A stretch of 6,405 nucleotides of DNA from an uncultured Leucobacter sp. (lineage in GTDB: Bacteria > Actinomycetota > Actinomycetes > Actinomycetales > Microbacteriaceae): NCBI GenBank assembly GCA_945952575.1, contig CAMFIY010000160.1, positions 1 to 6,405 of the forward strand. Direction: 5' to 3'. Below the pieces are notes generated by a model, which worked only from the letters and a program-made list of their open reading frames with translations, did not search any database and was not told the origin of the DNA. How positions within the stretch are numbered: position 1 is the stretch's first letter; each line of letters opens with the position of its first letter. The translations under genes were made by a program, and so were the position numbers. Below are positions 1-5,601 of this stretch, piece after piece.

Positions 1-396
1 ACTCAGGATCGGCAGCGCGAACGCCGCCGTCTTGCCGGTGCCGGTCTGGGCGAGCCCGACGACGTCGCGGCCTTCGAGCAGCACCGGGATGGTCGCGGCC
101 TGGATCGCGGACGGGGTCTCGTAGCCGACGTCCTTGAGCGCGCGCAGCACCGGCTCGTCGAGCCCGAGGCTGTCGAAGGTCTCACGCTCGGCCTCGGCGG
201 GCGCCTCGGAGCCGCTCGTCTCGCCGGCGGGATCCGCGTCGGTGTTCAGGGGCTCGGCCGCGTCGGTGTTCACAGGCTCGGCCGCGTCGGTGTTCACGGG
301 CTCATCCGCGTCGGTGTTCACGGGCTCATCCGCGATGCTGGTCGCGGGGGTCTCCGAATCGGCGTCGACACCGTCGGGAAGATCAGAATTGTGCAT
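1..396 (-). CDS. DEAD-box ATP-dependent RNA helicase, N-terminal part (cut by window edge)
   Basis: This is the start of a superfamily 2 RNA helicase that unwinds RNA duplexes with ATP; the reading frame runs off the left edge after 132 residues. Residues 1-72 are an acidic, low-complexity tail containing four copies of an octapeptide (residues 23-54). The RecA-like domain then begins with the Q motif: F74, G91-Y92, P95 and I98-Q99. Motif I (Walker A), AQTGTGKT, lies at residues 116-123 and is followed by AAFALPIL. Two in-frame ATGs are adjacent (399-397 and 396-394). The second is preferred because a TAGGAT hexamer ends 6 nt before it, which suits a leaderless transcript; read instead as a Shine-Dalgarno, AGGA is also 7 nt from this ATG. 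The family call is firm. Which subtype (DeaD/CsdA, RhlE or other) cannot be told, because motifs II-VI and the C-terminal tail are outside the window. Confidence 0.93.
   Translation of the reverse strand, partial: MHNSDLPDGVDADSETPATSIADEPVNTDADEPVNTDAAEPVNTDAAEPLNTDADPAGETSGSEAPAEAERETFDSLGLDEPVLRALKDVGYETPSAIQAATIPVLLEGRDVVGLAQTGTGKTAAFALPILS
235..330 (-). repeat. Four tandem 24-bp units inside the helicase gene
   Basis: Four exact-length 24-bp units lie head to tail at 235-258, 259-282, 283-306 and 307-330. The last two are identical and the others differ at two to four positions. Read on the minus strand they encode DEPVNTDA, DEPVNTDA, AEPVNTDA and AEPLNTDA (residues 23-54). Because 24 is a multiple of three, gain or loss of a unit keeps the frame. 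The unit lies in the acidic tail ahead of the helicase core, so copy number probably varies without destroying activity (inference). Confidence 0.93.
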
Positions 397-402
397 CATA
401 CA

Positions 403-432
403 ATCCTATCGCCCGGAGACGCGGCACGACAT
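403..432 (-). promoter_or_regulatory. Probable leaderless promoter of the helicase gene
   Basis: On the minus strand a TAGGAT hexamer (408-403) fits the actinobacterial -10 pattern TANNNT. Exactly 6 nt separate it from the second ATG (396-394), so transcription would start at or next to the start codon. The -35 is weak: ATGTCG at 432-427, with an 18-nt spacer, shares only TG and C with TTGACA. The same bases also include AGGA, which could act as a Shine-Dalgarno, so the reading as a promoter is not exclusive. Confidence 0.45.
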
Positions 433-472
433 GCGCACACCGCAGCCGCTCTGCTCACCCGCGGGTTCACCC

Positions 473-501
473 CGGACCGTGCGCGCACTCGCCCCTAGAC
501 T
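473..501 (+). promoter_or_regulatory. Probable leaderless promoter of the ABC transporter operon
   Basis: TAGACT at 496-501 matches the -10 consensus well and ends 6 nt before the ATG at 508. Upstream, after a 17-nt spacer, CGGACC (473-478) matches the GAC core of TTGAC. No purine-rich Shine-Dalgarno precedes the ATG; the bases between the hexamer and the start are CGACGT. Together this suggests a transcript beginning at the start codon, as is common in actinobacteria. Confidence 0.6.
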
Positions 502-507
502 CGACGT

Positions 508-1476
508 ATGGACGCAGCTATCGAGGCCGTAGGGCTCTCACGCTCCTTCAGCGGTGTGCCGGTGGTGCGCGATGCGAGTCTGAGCGTGGCACCGGGCGGG
601 ATCACGGCCCTCGTCGGCCCGAACGGGGCCGGCAAGACGACGCTCATGCTGATGCTCGCGACCCTGCTGAAGCCGGACGGCGGCATGGTGCGGATCGGGG
701 GCTTCGATCCCGCGAGCGAGACGCTCTCGGCACGCTCCTGCCTCGGCTGGATGCCGGACACCCTCGGCGCCTGGCCGACGCTCACCGTGCGCGAAACGGT
801 GCTCTCCGTGTGCGGTATGTACGGGCTGCGCGGACAGGCGGCCGAGCTGCGCACCGCGGAACTGCTCGAGACCACCGGTCTCACGCCGCTGGCCGCTCAG
901 CGCAGCAACACGCTCTCGCGCGGGCAGAAGCAGCGGCTCAGCCTGGCACGGGCGCTCGTGCACCGGCCGAAGGTGCTGCTGCTCGACGAGCCCGCCTCGG
1001 GGCTCGATCCCGAGGCCCGCCGCACGCAGCGCCGTCTGCTCACCGATCTGGCGTCGCGAGGCGTCGCGATCCTCCTCACCAGTCACGTATTGGACGAGCT
1101 CGACGAGATCGCTACCGACGTGGTCTTCCTCCGCGACGGCCGCACCGAGCCCCAGGAGCGCGTCACCGCCGCGCTGCAGCAGATCCGCATGTGGCGGATC
1201 CGCTCGCTCGAAGAGCCCGCGCTGCGGGAGGCGCTCGCGAAATTCGGGATCCCGTCGACGGTGCGCGCAACGCTGAGCGGCGACGTGCACACGGTCGAGG
1301 CCGACGACGACGGCGCGGCCGGACTGCTCGCAGCACTCGTGGCCGAAGGCGTGCGCGTGGTCGAGTTCGGCCCGGCGACGAGCGCGCTCGAGCAGGCGTT
1401 CGTGCAGCTCGCCGGAGACGACGCCCCGCTCGACCCGCGCCTGGACCCCGCTGACGAATCGGAGGTGTCGCTGTGA
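508..1476 (+). CDS. ABC-2 type exporter, ATP-binding subunit
   Basis: This cytoplasmic ATPase of 322 residues powers the membrane subunit encoded directly downstream. Walker A is GPNGAGKT (37-44), the signature loop is LSRGQ (136-140), Walker B is VLLLDEP (156-162) with catalytic E161, the D-loop is SGLD (164-167) and the switch histidine is H193 in TSH. The Q-loop position reads GWMPD (80-84), with Asp where many ABC ATPases have Gln; related drug/Nos/Ccm-type ATPases often have Glu there. Residues from about 215 form the extra C-terminal domain of this group, ending in VEFGPATSALEQAFVQLAG. The start at 508 is supported by the -10 hexamer 6 nt upstream and by the normal N-terminus. The last codons overlap the permease start by 4 bp (GTGA), indicating translational coupling. 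Substrate unknown: lipid, peptide, drug or ion export are all possible. Confidence 0.93.
   Translation: MDAAIEAVGLSRSFSGVPVVRDASLSVAPGGITALVGPNGAGKTTLMLMLATLLKPDGGMVRIGGFDPASETLSARSCLGWMPDTLGAWPTLTVRETVLSVCGMYGLRGQAAELRTAELLETTGLTPLAAQRSNTLSRGQKQRLSLARALVHRPKVLLLDEPASGLDPEARRTQRRLLTDLASRGVAILLTSHVLDELDEIATDVVFLRDGRTEPQERVTAALQQIRMWRIRSLEEPALREALAKFGIPSTVRATLSGDVHTVEADDDGAAGLLAALVAEGVRVVEFGPATSALEQAFVQLAGDDAPLDPRLDPADESEVSL
1461..1465 (+). promoter_or_regulatory. Ribosome binding site fixing the GTG start of the permease
   Basis: GGAGG lies inside the end of the ATPase gene, 7 nt before the GTG at 1473. The in-frame ATG at 1479 would be 13 nt away, so the GTG, within the GTGA overlap, is the better start. 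Confidence 0.75.
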
Positions 1477-2666
1477 CCATGTCCCCCGCGGATACCGCGG
1501 CCAGCCGCTCCCCGCAGTCGCCCGAGTCGTCGGGATCGCGCGTGCACGCGCCGGGCTTCTGGCGCGGACTCGGCGCCATCGCCGCCCTCGAGCTCCGTCA
1601 ACGACTGCGCTCCCGCACGCTGCTCGTGCTCGCGATCGTCTGGTTCGCCATCATCGGCGCGGTCACCGTGTCGATGTGGTTCGTCCTCTCCCTCTCCTCG
1701 AGCACCTACGACGAGTCGTTCGACGCGTACCCGCTGTTCTCGACGATCGTCTACTTCGTCCTGCTGTTCGGCACCCTCGTCGCACCCGCCATCTCCGCGG
1801 GCTCCATCAGCTCCGAACGTGCGAACGGCACACTGGCCACGACGCAGGTGACGCTCGTCAGCACGTGGTCGATCCTGCTCGGGAAGGCGCTGGCCGCCTG
1901 GGTCACCGGCCTCGCCTTCCTCGTCGTGGCGTCCCCGTTCGTGATCCTGAGCCTCGCGCTCGCCCGCACCGGCCCGCTGCAGCTGCTCGTCGCCGTGCTC
2001 GCCCTCGCGCTGCAGATCGGCCTCTTCACGGCATTCGGGGTGGGGCTCTCGGCCATGATCTCCTCCTCGCTCTTCTCGATCGTGACCGCCTATCTGCTCG
2101 TCGCGCTGCTGTCGGTCGGCACGCTCATCGCGTTCGCCCTGGCGGTCGGCGTCGGCACCCGATACACCGAGGTCGAGTACCGCACGTTCTCCCAGCAGTA
2201 CTGGGAGGCCTACAGCGCCTGCGAGACCGGCGACCAGGACTCGGCGGCCATCTCGGCCTGCCAGGAACGCGTGCCGGTCGAATGCATCACCGAGACGCAG
2301 ACCACCTCGGTCTCGCCGACGGACCGCTTCTGGTGGATCCTCGCCATGAACCCGTACGTCATCGTCGGAGACATGGTGTCGGTGCGCCACACGATCGACT
2401 CCGGGAACGGCGACCTCTTCAGCGCGGTCTCCTTCGGAGTGCGGAGCATGCAGAAGTCCCCGAGCACGCCCGCGGACTACAGCGACTGCCCGGCGCAGCC
2501 CTCCGACGGCTTCAGCTCCGTCGAGGAGCAACTCGAGGGCACGATCCCGGTGTGGTGGATCGGGCTGGGCCTGCAGGTGCTGATCGCCGCGGGGCTGCTC
2601 TGGGGCGGCTATCGCAGGCTCGACACACCGGCGGCCCGACTGCCCAAGGGCTCGCGGGTCGCGTAG
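1473..2666 (+). CDS. ABC-2 type exporter, membrane (permease) subunit
   Basis: An integral membrane protein of 397 residues, the partner of the upstream ATPase. Six hydrophobic segments are visible at about 50-75, 90-112, 139-161, 168-190, 201-227 and 359-379, giving both termini in the cytoplasm. After segment 2 comes SSERANGTLATTQVTLVS (113-130), the conserved ABC-2 motif of the ERENGTL type that lies near the ATPase contact. Between segments 5 and 6 is an unusually large exported loop (about 230-358) with four cysteines at 250, 263, 271 and 339, which may form two disulfides. The N-terminal 30 residues are Ser/Pro-rich and disordered. One copy of each subunit is encoded, so the transporter is probably a dimer of each (inference). 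The GTG start has GGAGG 7 nt upstream. No substrate-binding protein or regulator is adjacent, so the exporter's cargo cannot be named. Confidence 0.9.
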   Translation: MTMSPADTAASRSPQSPESSGSRVHAPGFWRGLGAIAALELRQRLRSRTLLVLAIVWFAIIGAVTVSMWFVLSLSSSTYDESFDAYPLFSTIVYFVLLFGTLVAPAISAGSISSERANGTLATTQVTLVSTWSILLGKALAAWVTGLAFLVVASPFVILSLALARTGPLQLLVAVLALALQIGLFTAFGVGLSAMISSSLFSIVTAYLLVALLSVGTLIAFALAVGVGTRYTEVEYRTFSQQYWEAYSACETGDQDSAAISACQERVPVECITETQTTSVSPTDRFWWILAMNPYVIVGDMVSVRHTIDSGNGDLFSAVSFGVRSMQKSPSTPADYSDCPAQPSDGFSSVEEQLEGTIPVWWIGLGLQVLIAAGLLWGGYRRLDTPAARLPKGSRVA

Positions 2667-2690
2667 TCGAGGCGACGGCCCCGCAGCGGG

Positions 2691-3383
2691 CTAGCGCTCG
2701 ACGCGCCAGTCCACCGGTTCGGCGCCCTGCGCCTCGAGCGCTGCGTTCGCGCGGCTGAAGGGCTTCGAGCCGAAGAATCCTCGTGAGGCCGAGAGCGGGG
2801 ACGGATGCGGGCTCTCGATCCGCGGCACCCGGCCGAGCAGCGGCCCGAGATTGCGGGCGTCGTTACCCCAGAGGATCGCGACGAGCGGACCGCCGCGCTC
2901 GACGAGCGAACGGATCGCGAGCTCGGTGAACGCCTCCCAGCCCTTGCCTCGGTGCGAGGCGGGCGTCCCGGCGCGCACGGTCAGCACGCGGTTCAGCAGC
3001 ATGACGCCGTGGTCCGCCCAGGCGCTGAGATCGCCGTGCGGCGCCGGCGGGATCCCGAGATCGTCGTGCAGCTCCCGGTAGATGTTCTGCAGGCTGCGCG
3101 GGATCGGGCGCACATCCGGGGCCGTGGCGAAGGAGAGCCCGATGGGGTGGCCCGGTGTCGGGTAGGGATCCTGCCCGACGATCAGCACGCGCACCTCGCG
3201 CATCGGCCGCTGGAACGCGGCGAGGATCCGATCGCCGGCCGGCAGCACCCGCTGCCCTGCTGCGCGCTCCTCGTTCAGGAACCGCCCGAGCTCGGCCAGC
3301 TGCTCCCCCATCGGCGCGAGCACCGCAGCCCAATCCTCGGCGATGTGACCGTGCTCGGCGAGTTCTTTCAGCGTCATCGGCAC
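2691..3383 (-). CDS. ung: Uracil-DNA glycosylase, family 1
   Basis: This enzyme removes uracil from DNA arising from cytosine deamination or dUTP incorporation, opening base-excision repair. The 230-residue protein has every expected element. The water-activating loop is GQDPYPTPGHPIGLSFA (70-86) with catalytic D72. LLNRVLTV (129-136) has the uracil-recognising N131. HPSPLSASRGFFGSKPFS (193-210) carries catalytic H193 and the DNA-intercalating L197. The PTPGH variant of the first loop, in place of HGPGQ, is the form I know from mycobacterial and other actinobacterial Ung. Length is normal for the family. The start is GTG at 3383, with AAAGG (minus strand, 3397-3393) 9 nt upstream. An ATG two codons further in (3377-3375) is possible but lies 15 nt from that site. 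The gene follows the dehydrogenase stop by 4 nt, so the two are probably co-transcribed. Confidence 0.97.
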   Translation of the reverse strand: MPMTLKELAEHGHIAEDWAAVLAPMGEQLAELGRFLNEERAAGQRVLPAGDRILAAFQRPMREVRVLIVGQDPYPTPGHPIGLSFATAPDVRPIPRSLQNIYRELHDDLGIPPAPHGDLSAWADHGVMLLNRVLTVRAGTPASHRGKGWEAFTELAIRSLVERGGPLVAILWGNDARNLGPLLGRVPRIESPHPSPLSASRGFFGSKPFSRANAALEAQGAEPVDWRVER

Positions 3384-3387
3384 GGGA

Positions 3388-4170
3388 TCACGCCTTTGCC
3401 GAGAGCGGGCCGCGGTGCGTGTGGAACACGCTCGACTGGGCGACGGGGCGCAGCACGATCAGGTCCTGGTTCACGTGCGGCGGCTGCTCGAACGCCCCGA
3501 CCAGCACGTGCGCGACCTCCTCCGCCGTGAGCGGGGTCACGTTCTCATAGGGCTTCTCCGCTCCGGCGGCGTCGCCGCGCAGACGGTTGAGCGTGAACTC
3601 CTCGGTGTGCACAAGGCCGGGGGCGAGCTCCATCACGCGGATGGGCTCGCCGGCCAGCTCGAGCCGGAGAACCTCGGTCACGGCGTGCGCGGCGTATTTC
3701 GCGGCGTTGTACCCGCTGCCGCCGGGGTAGGCGCTGAGACCGGCGGTCGAAGTGAGGTTCAGGATCGAAGCCCAACCGCTGCCGCCCTCGGCGGTGCGGA
3801 TCCCGTCGCGCAGCACCGGGAGCAGGGCCGCGGTCACGGTGCGCAGTCCGATCACGTTGACCTCGAACATCCAGCGCCAGTCGTCGTTCGACGACGTCTC
3901 GACCGAGTCGGTGCCGAGCGCACCGCCGGCGTTGTTGACGAGCGCGTCCGCGCCACCGGTCTCCACGACCTCGCGGGCCATCGCGGCGACCTGCGCCTCG
4001 TCGGTCACGTCGCAGGCGATCGCGTGCGCGCCGGTCTCGGCGGCGAGCGCCGCGAGCCGATCTGCTCGGCGGGCGACGGCGACGGTCTGCCAGCCCAGTT
4101 CGGCGAAACGCCGAACCGTCGCGGCTCCGATCCCCGAGCTGGCCCCGGTCACCACTACGCGCTTCTGCAT
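3388..4170 (-). CDS. NADP-dependent short-chain dehydrogenase, YdfG-like
   Basis: A classical SDR oxidoreductase of 260 residues with a Rossmann fold. The cofactor loop is TGASSGIG (8-15) and NNAG is at 79-82. The catalytic tetrad is N105, S141, Y154 and K158 (YNAAK). R34-R35 after the second strand, with no acidic residue there, favours NADP(H) over NAD(H). The C-terminal half matches the E. coli YdfG pattern: APGLVHTEEF (183-192), then a GD-AEKPYENVTPLT stretch, then HVN and PVAQS near the end. YdfG-family enzymes oxidise serine, L-allo-threonine and 3-hydroxy acids, but the true substrate here is not fixed by sequence. The ATG at 4170 is chosen because GAGGAG lies 4 nt before it. The frame is open further upstream to 4215, but that extension is Arg/Gly-rich and unlike an SDR N-terminus. 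First gene of a two-gene unit with ung. Confidence 0.92.
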   Translation of the reverse strand: MQKRVVVTGASSGIGAATVRRFAELGWQTVAVARRADRLAALAAETGAHAIACDVTDEAQVAAMAREVVETGGADALVNNAGGALGTDSVETSSNDDWRWMFEVNVIGLRTVTAALLPVLRDGIRTAEGGSGWASILNLTSTAGLSAYPGGSGYNAAKYAAHAVTEVLRLELAGEPIRVMELAPGLVHTEEFTLNRLRGDAAGAEKPYENVTPLTAEEVAHVLVGAFEQPPHVNQDLIVLRPVAQSSVFHTHRGPLSAKA

Positions 4171-4174
4171 CGCA

Positions 4175-4180
4175 CTCCTC
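4175..4180 (-). promoter_or_regulatory. Ribosome binding site fixing the dehydrogenase start
   Basis: GAGGAG on the minus strand (4180-4175) precedes the ATG at 4170 by 4 nt. It overlaps an earlier in-frame ATG (4182-4180), which argues against that upstream start. Confidence 0.7.
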
Positions 4181-4238
4181 ATTCGTCCCACGCCGCCTCG
4201 ACCAGGCGCCCTCACGACGCTGCCAGCCTACTGCGCGC

Positions 4239-4266
4239 GCGGATCCGCAATCGGATCGGCGATCCG
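4239..4266. repeat. Two adjacent short inverted repeats in a divergent intergenic region
   Basis: GCGGATCCGC at 4239-4248 is a perfect 10-bp palindrome. Three bases on, CGGATC (4252-4257), a GGC spacer and GATCCG (4261-4266) form a second one with 6-bp arms. Both share the core CGGATC. They lie about 70-100 bp upstream of both flanking start codons (4170 minus, 4323 plus), a position suited to an operator. On the minus strand a TAGGCT hexamer (4230-4225), a possible -10 for the dehydrogenase, lies just beyond them, but no -35 is found at normal spacing. I see no clear promoter for the gene at 4323. In a GC-rich genome such palindromes also arise by chance. Confidence 0.35.
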
Positions 4267-4322
4267 TGCAACGAATCGACCGCTCCCGGGAATGAACCAG
4301 GCAGACTGACCGAGAGGAAATC

Positions 4323-4940
4323 ATGAACGACAACGAATTCGATGCGCTGCTCGACCGCGCCGCGGCTCCGATGGAGCGCCGGACCGCAGTCGAAGCGCGA
4401 CTGCTGGCGGACGCGACGATGCCCGCGCGGATACGCCGGCGCGAACGCATCCGGCCGCGCTGGGTCCTGCCCGCTGTCGTCGCCGGGGCGCTCCTGCTGA
4501 CAGCGGGCACGGCGACCTCGAGCGCGCTCTTGGCGCACTGGGCGCATGTCGAGCTGCCCGACGGGAACATCCGCAACGAGCTCCCCATCCGCATCAGCTG
4601 GGTCACCGAGTCCGGGCACGAGGAGCGCTGCCGCGTATACCTCGAGCTGCGGAACCCCGGGCCCGACGACATCACGACGCTCGACGCCGCCGTCAGGAAG
4701 CACGACTGGACCGGCCTCGGCCAGCGCCTGTACGAGACGACCCCCGTCCCGCAGGCAGATATCGATGCCGGGAACGCGGATCCCGAAGGGGAGGGACGTG
4801 TCGGCGAGGGGCTGACGCCGGTGATGCAGAGCTTCGCCCAGGAGGTCTTCCCGGGGATCCCCTGGTTCGGCGAGCAGGTGGATCGGCCCGTGCGCGCCGT
4901 CGACGCCTGGGGCATGAACTGCGCGCCGGAGACCCCGTGA
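4323..4940 (+). CDS. Single-pass membrane protein, putative anti-sigma factor
   Basis: I do not recognise this 205-residue protein by family. Residues 1-46 are charged and end in a strongly basic stretch (RIRRRERIRPR, 36-46). One hydrophobic helix follows at about 47-71. Residues 72-205 are polar and, by the positive-inside rule, lie outside the membrane; they include the only two cysteines, C103 and C200, which could pair. Its gene overlaps the start of an ECF-type sigma gene by GTGA, and that coupling plus the short cytoplasmic tail suggests it binds and restrains the sigma factor (inference). Against this, the tail has no cysteine and no HxxxCxxC zinc motif, and anti-sigma genes more often follow their sigma gene. 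The start is supported by GAGGA (4314-4318), 4 nt before the ATG. It might instead be an unrelated envelope protein that merely shares the operon. Confidence 0.72.
   Translation: MNDNEFDALLDRAAAPMERRTAVEARLLADATMPARIRRRERIRPRWVLPAVVAGALLLTAGTATSSALLAHWAHVELPDGNIRNELPIRISWVTESGHEERCRVYLELRNPGPDDITTLDAAVRKHDWTGLGQRLYETTPVPQADIDAGNADPEGEGRVGEGLTPVMQSFAQEVFPGIPWFGEQVDRPVRAVDAWGMNCAPETP
4928..4931 (+). promoter_or_regulatory. Ribosome binding site fixing the GTG start of the sigma factor
   Basis: GGAG lies within the end of the membrane-protein gene, 5 nt before the GTG at 4937. It supports a start inside the GTGA overlap rather than further in. Confidence 0.6.
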
Positions 4941-5467
4941 GCCGGCCCGATGCCGAGCGCGTGCAGGACGCGGTGCAGGCGCACTCGCCCGCGCTCCTCG
5001 CCTACTTCGCGCGGCGGGTCGATCCGACCCACGAGGCGGCCGACCTGCTCGCCGAGACGCTGCTGCAGCTCTGGAAACGCGCGGCTTCCCTCCCCGAACG
5101 CGAGGACGAGGCACGCCCCTGGATGTTCGGCATCGCACGGAATGTGCTGCTGCACCACTACCGCAGTTCGACTCGCAGACGGGCGGTGGCCGACAGACTC
5201 CGCGGGATCCTCGACGCTGGGCCCGACGCCGGTTTCGAATCCGGGCACGAGTTCGACGAACTCCACACCGCACTCGCGGATCTCGATCCCGTCGACCGGG
5301 ACATCATCGGGCTGCTGCACTGGGAGGGCTTCAGCCTGGTCGAGATCGCCGGGATCACGGGGATGAAGGCGGCGACGGTGCGCAGCCGCTACCATCGCGC
5401 ACGCGGCGCCCTCCGCGAGCGGCTCAGCGCTTCGGATCCCGAACCCGAGGCGGCCAGGCGAATGTGA
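4937..5467 (+). CDS. ECF-type RNA polymerase sigma factor
   Basis: A two-domain sigma-70 family protein of 176 residues, the usual size for extracytoplasmic-function sigma factors, which direct RNA polymerase to a small set of stress or envelope genes. Region 2 spans about 17-80: LLAYFARRV, then AADLLAETLLQLWKRA (34-49) and RPWMFGIARNVLLHHYR (60-76), the core-binding and -10-recognising helices. A linker of about 30 residues follows. Region 4 spans about 110-163: ALADLDPVDRDIIGLLHWEG, then the helix-turn-helix FSLVEIAGITGMKAATVRSR (132-151), which would contact the -35 element. There is no region 1.1 or 3 and no long C-terminal extension. The GTG start overlaps the stop of the membrane-protein gene, so the two proteins are made together. 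Target promoters cannot be inferred; I found no repeated ECF-like promoter motif within the window, including ahead of its own operon. Confidence 0.92.
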   Translation: MSRPDAERVQDAVQAHSPALLAYFARRVDPTHEAADLLAETLLQLWKRAASLPEREDEARPWMFGIARNVLLHHYRSSTRRRAVADRLRGILDAGPDAGFESGHEFDELHTALADLDPVDRDIIGLLHWEGFSLVEIAGITGMKAATVRSRYHRARGALRERLSASDPEPEAARRM

Positions 5468-5486
5468 CGCGCCGTGTCAGGTCTGA

Positions 5487-5515
5487 TTGCCGCGCACAGA
5501 GTGGATACGTACGCT
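5487..5515 (+). promoter_or_regulatory. Housekeeping-type promoter of metY
   Basis: TTGCCG (5487-5492) and TACGCT (5510-5515) are separated by exactly 17 nt and fit actinobacterial -35 and -10 consensus. Transcription would start near 5521-5523, leaving an untranslated leader of about 80 nt before the ATG at 5602. It is the best two-part promoter in the window and shows that metY is probably transcribed separately from the sigma factor gene. Confidence 0.65.
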
Positions 5516-5520
5516 TCCTT

Positions 5521-5601
5521 CAACATCGTTATTCTTCCCATTCGCGAACCAGAGAGATCACCGACCCGACCGGGCGGATATCCGAGACCTAAGGAGCAAC
5601 C
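5521..5601 (+). other. metY 5' leader with alternative small hairpins and a strong RBS
   Basis: The leader starts with a pyrimidine- and AT-richer stretch (5514-5543), unusual for this GC-rich window. A short all-GC hairpin with one bulged A can form at 5561-5577 (pairs 5561-5563/5575-5577 and 5565-5567/5572-5574). The perfect palindrome CGGATATCCG at 5575-5584 shares three of those bases, so the two structures exclude each other. AAGGAG (5591-5596) lies 5 nt before the ATG. The leader is too short and lacks the core of a SAM-I riboswitch. It may be regulatory RNA, a repressor site or nothing. Confidence 0.35.

Noticed and set aside
235..330. CRISPR-like array
   Set aside because: The units are contiguous with no spacers and are in frame within a coding sequence.
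134..532. A 132-codon plus-strand frame rich in Ser/Ala repeats
   Set aside because: The apparent repeats are the helicase 24-bp units read antisense; the sense product has clear helicase motifs.
1083..2531. A 482-codon open frame on the minus strand opposite the ABC transporter genes
   Set aside because: Its Asp/Glu/Arg/Gly-rich sequence looks like the shadow of hydrophobic codons in the permease; no domain is recognisable and no ribosome binding site supports it.
2671..2695. Shared terminator between the convergent units
   Set aside because: The CCCGC/GCGGG match leaves only a one-base loop, or 3 bp when a normal loop is allowed, and no T-run follows on either strand.
3415..4326. A 303-codon open frame on the plus strand opposite the dehydrogenase
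   Set aside because: Arg/His/Gly-rich with no motif, opposite a gene with a full SDR catalytic tetrad.
3545..5395. A 616-codon open frame on the minus strand opposite the membrane-protein and sigma genes
   Set aside because: Translation is low-complexity and Arg/Ser/Gly-rich with no family signature, it overlaps the dehydrogenase in another frame, and well-supported genes occupy the other strand. Long antisense frames are expected at this GC content.
5465..5479. Possible terminator hairpin at the end of the sigma gene
   Set aside because: The stem is only 6 bp with a G-U pair, a 3-nt loop and no T-run after it; it overlaps the stop codon.
5549..5601. SAM-I (S-box) riboswitch suggested by a CCAGAGAG stretch ahead of metY
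   Set aside because: Only about 50 nt remain before the start codon, and the conserved kink-turn, core and closing helix are missing.
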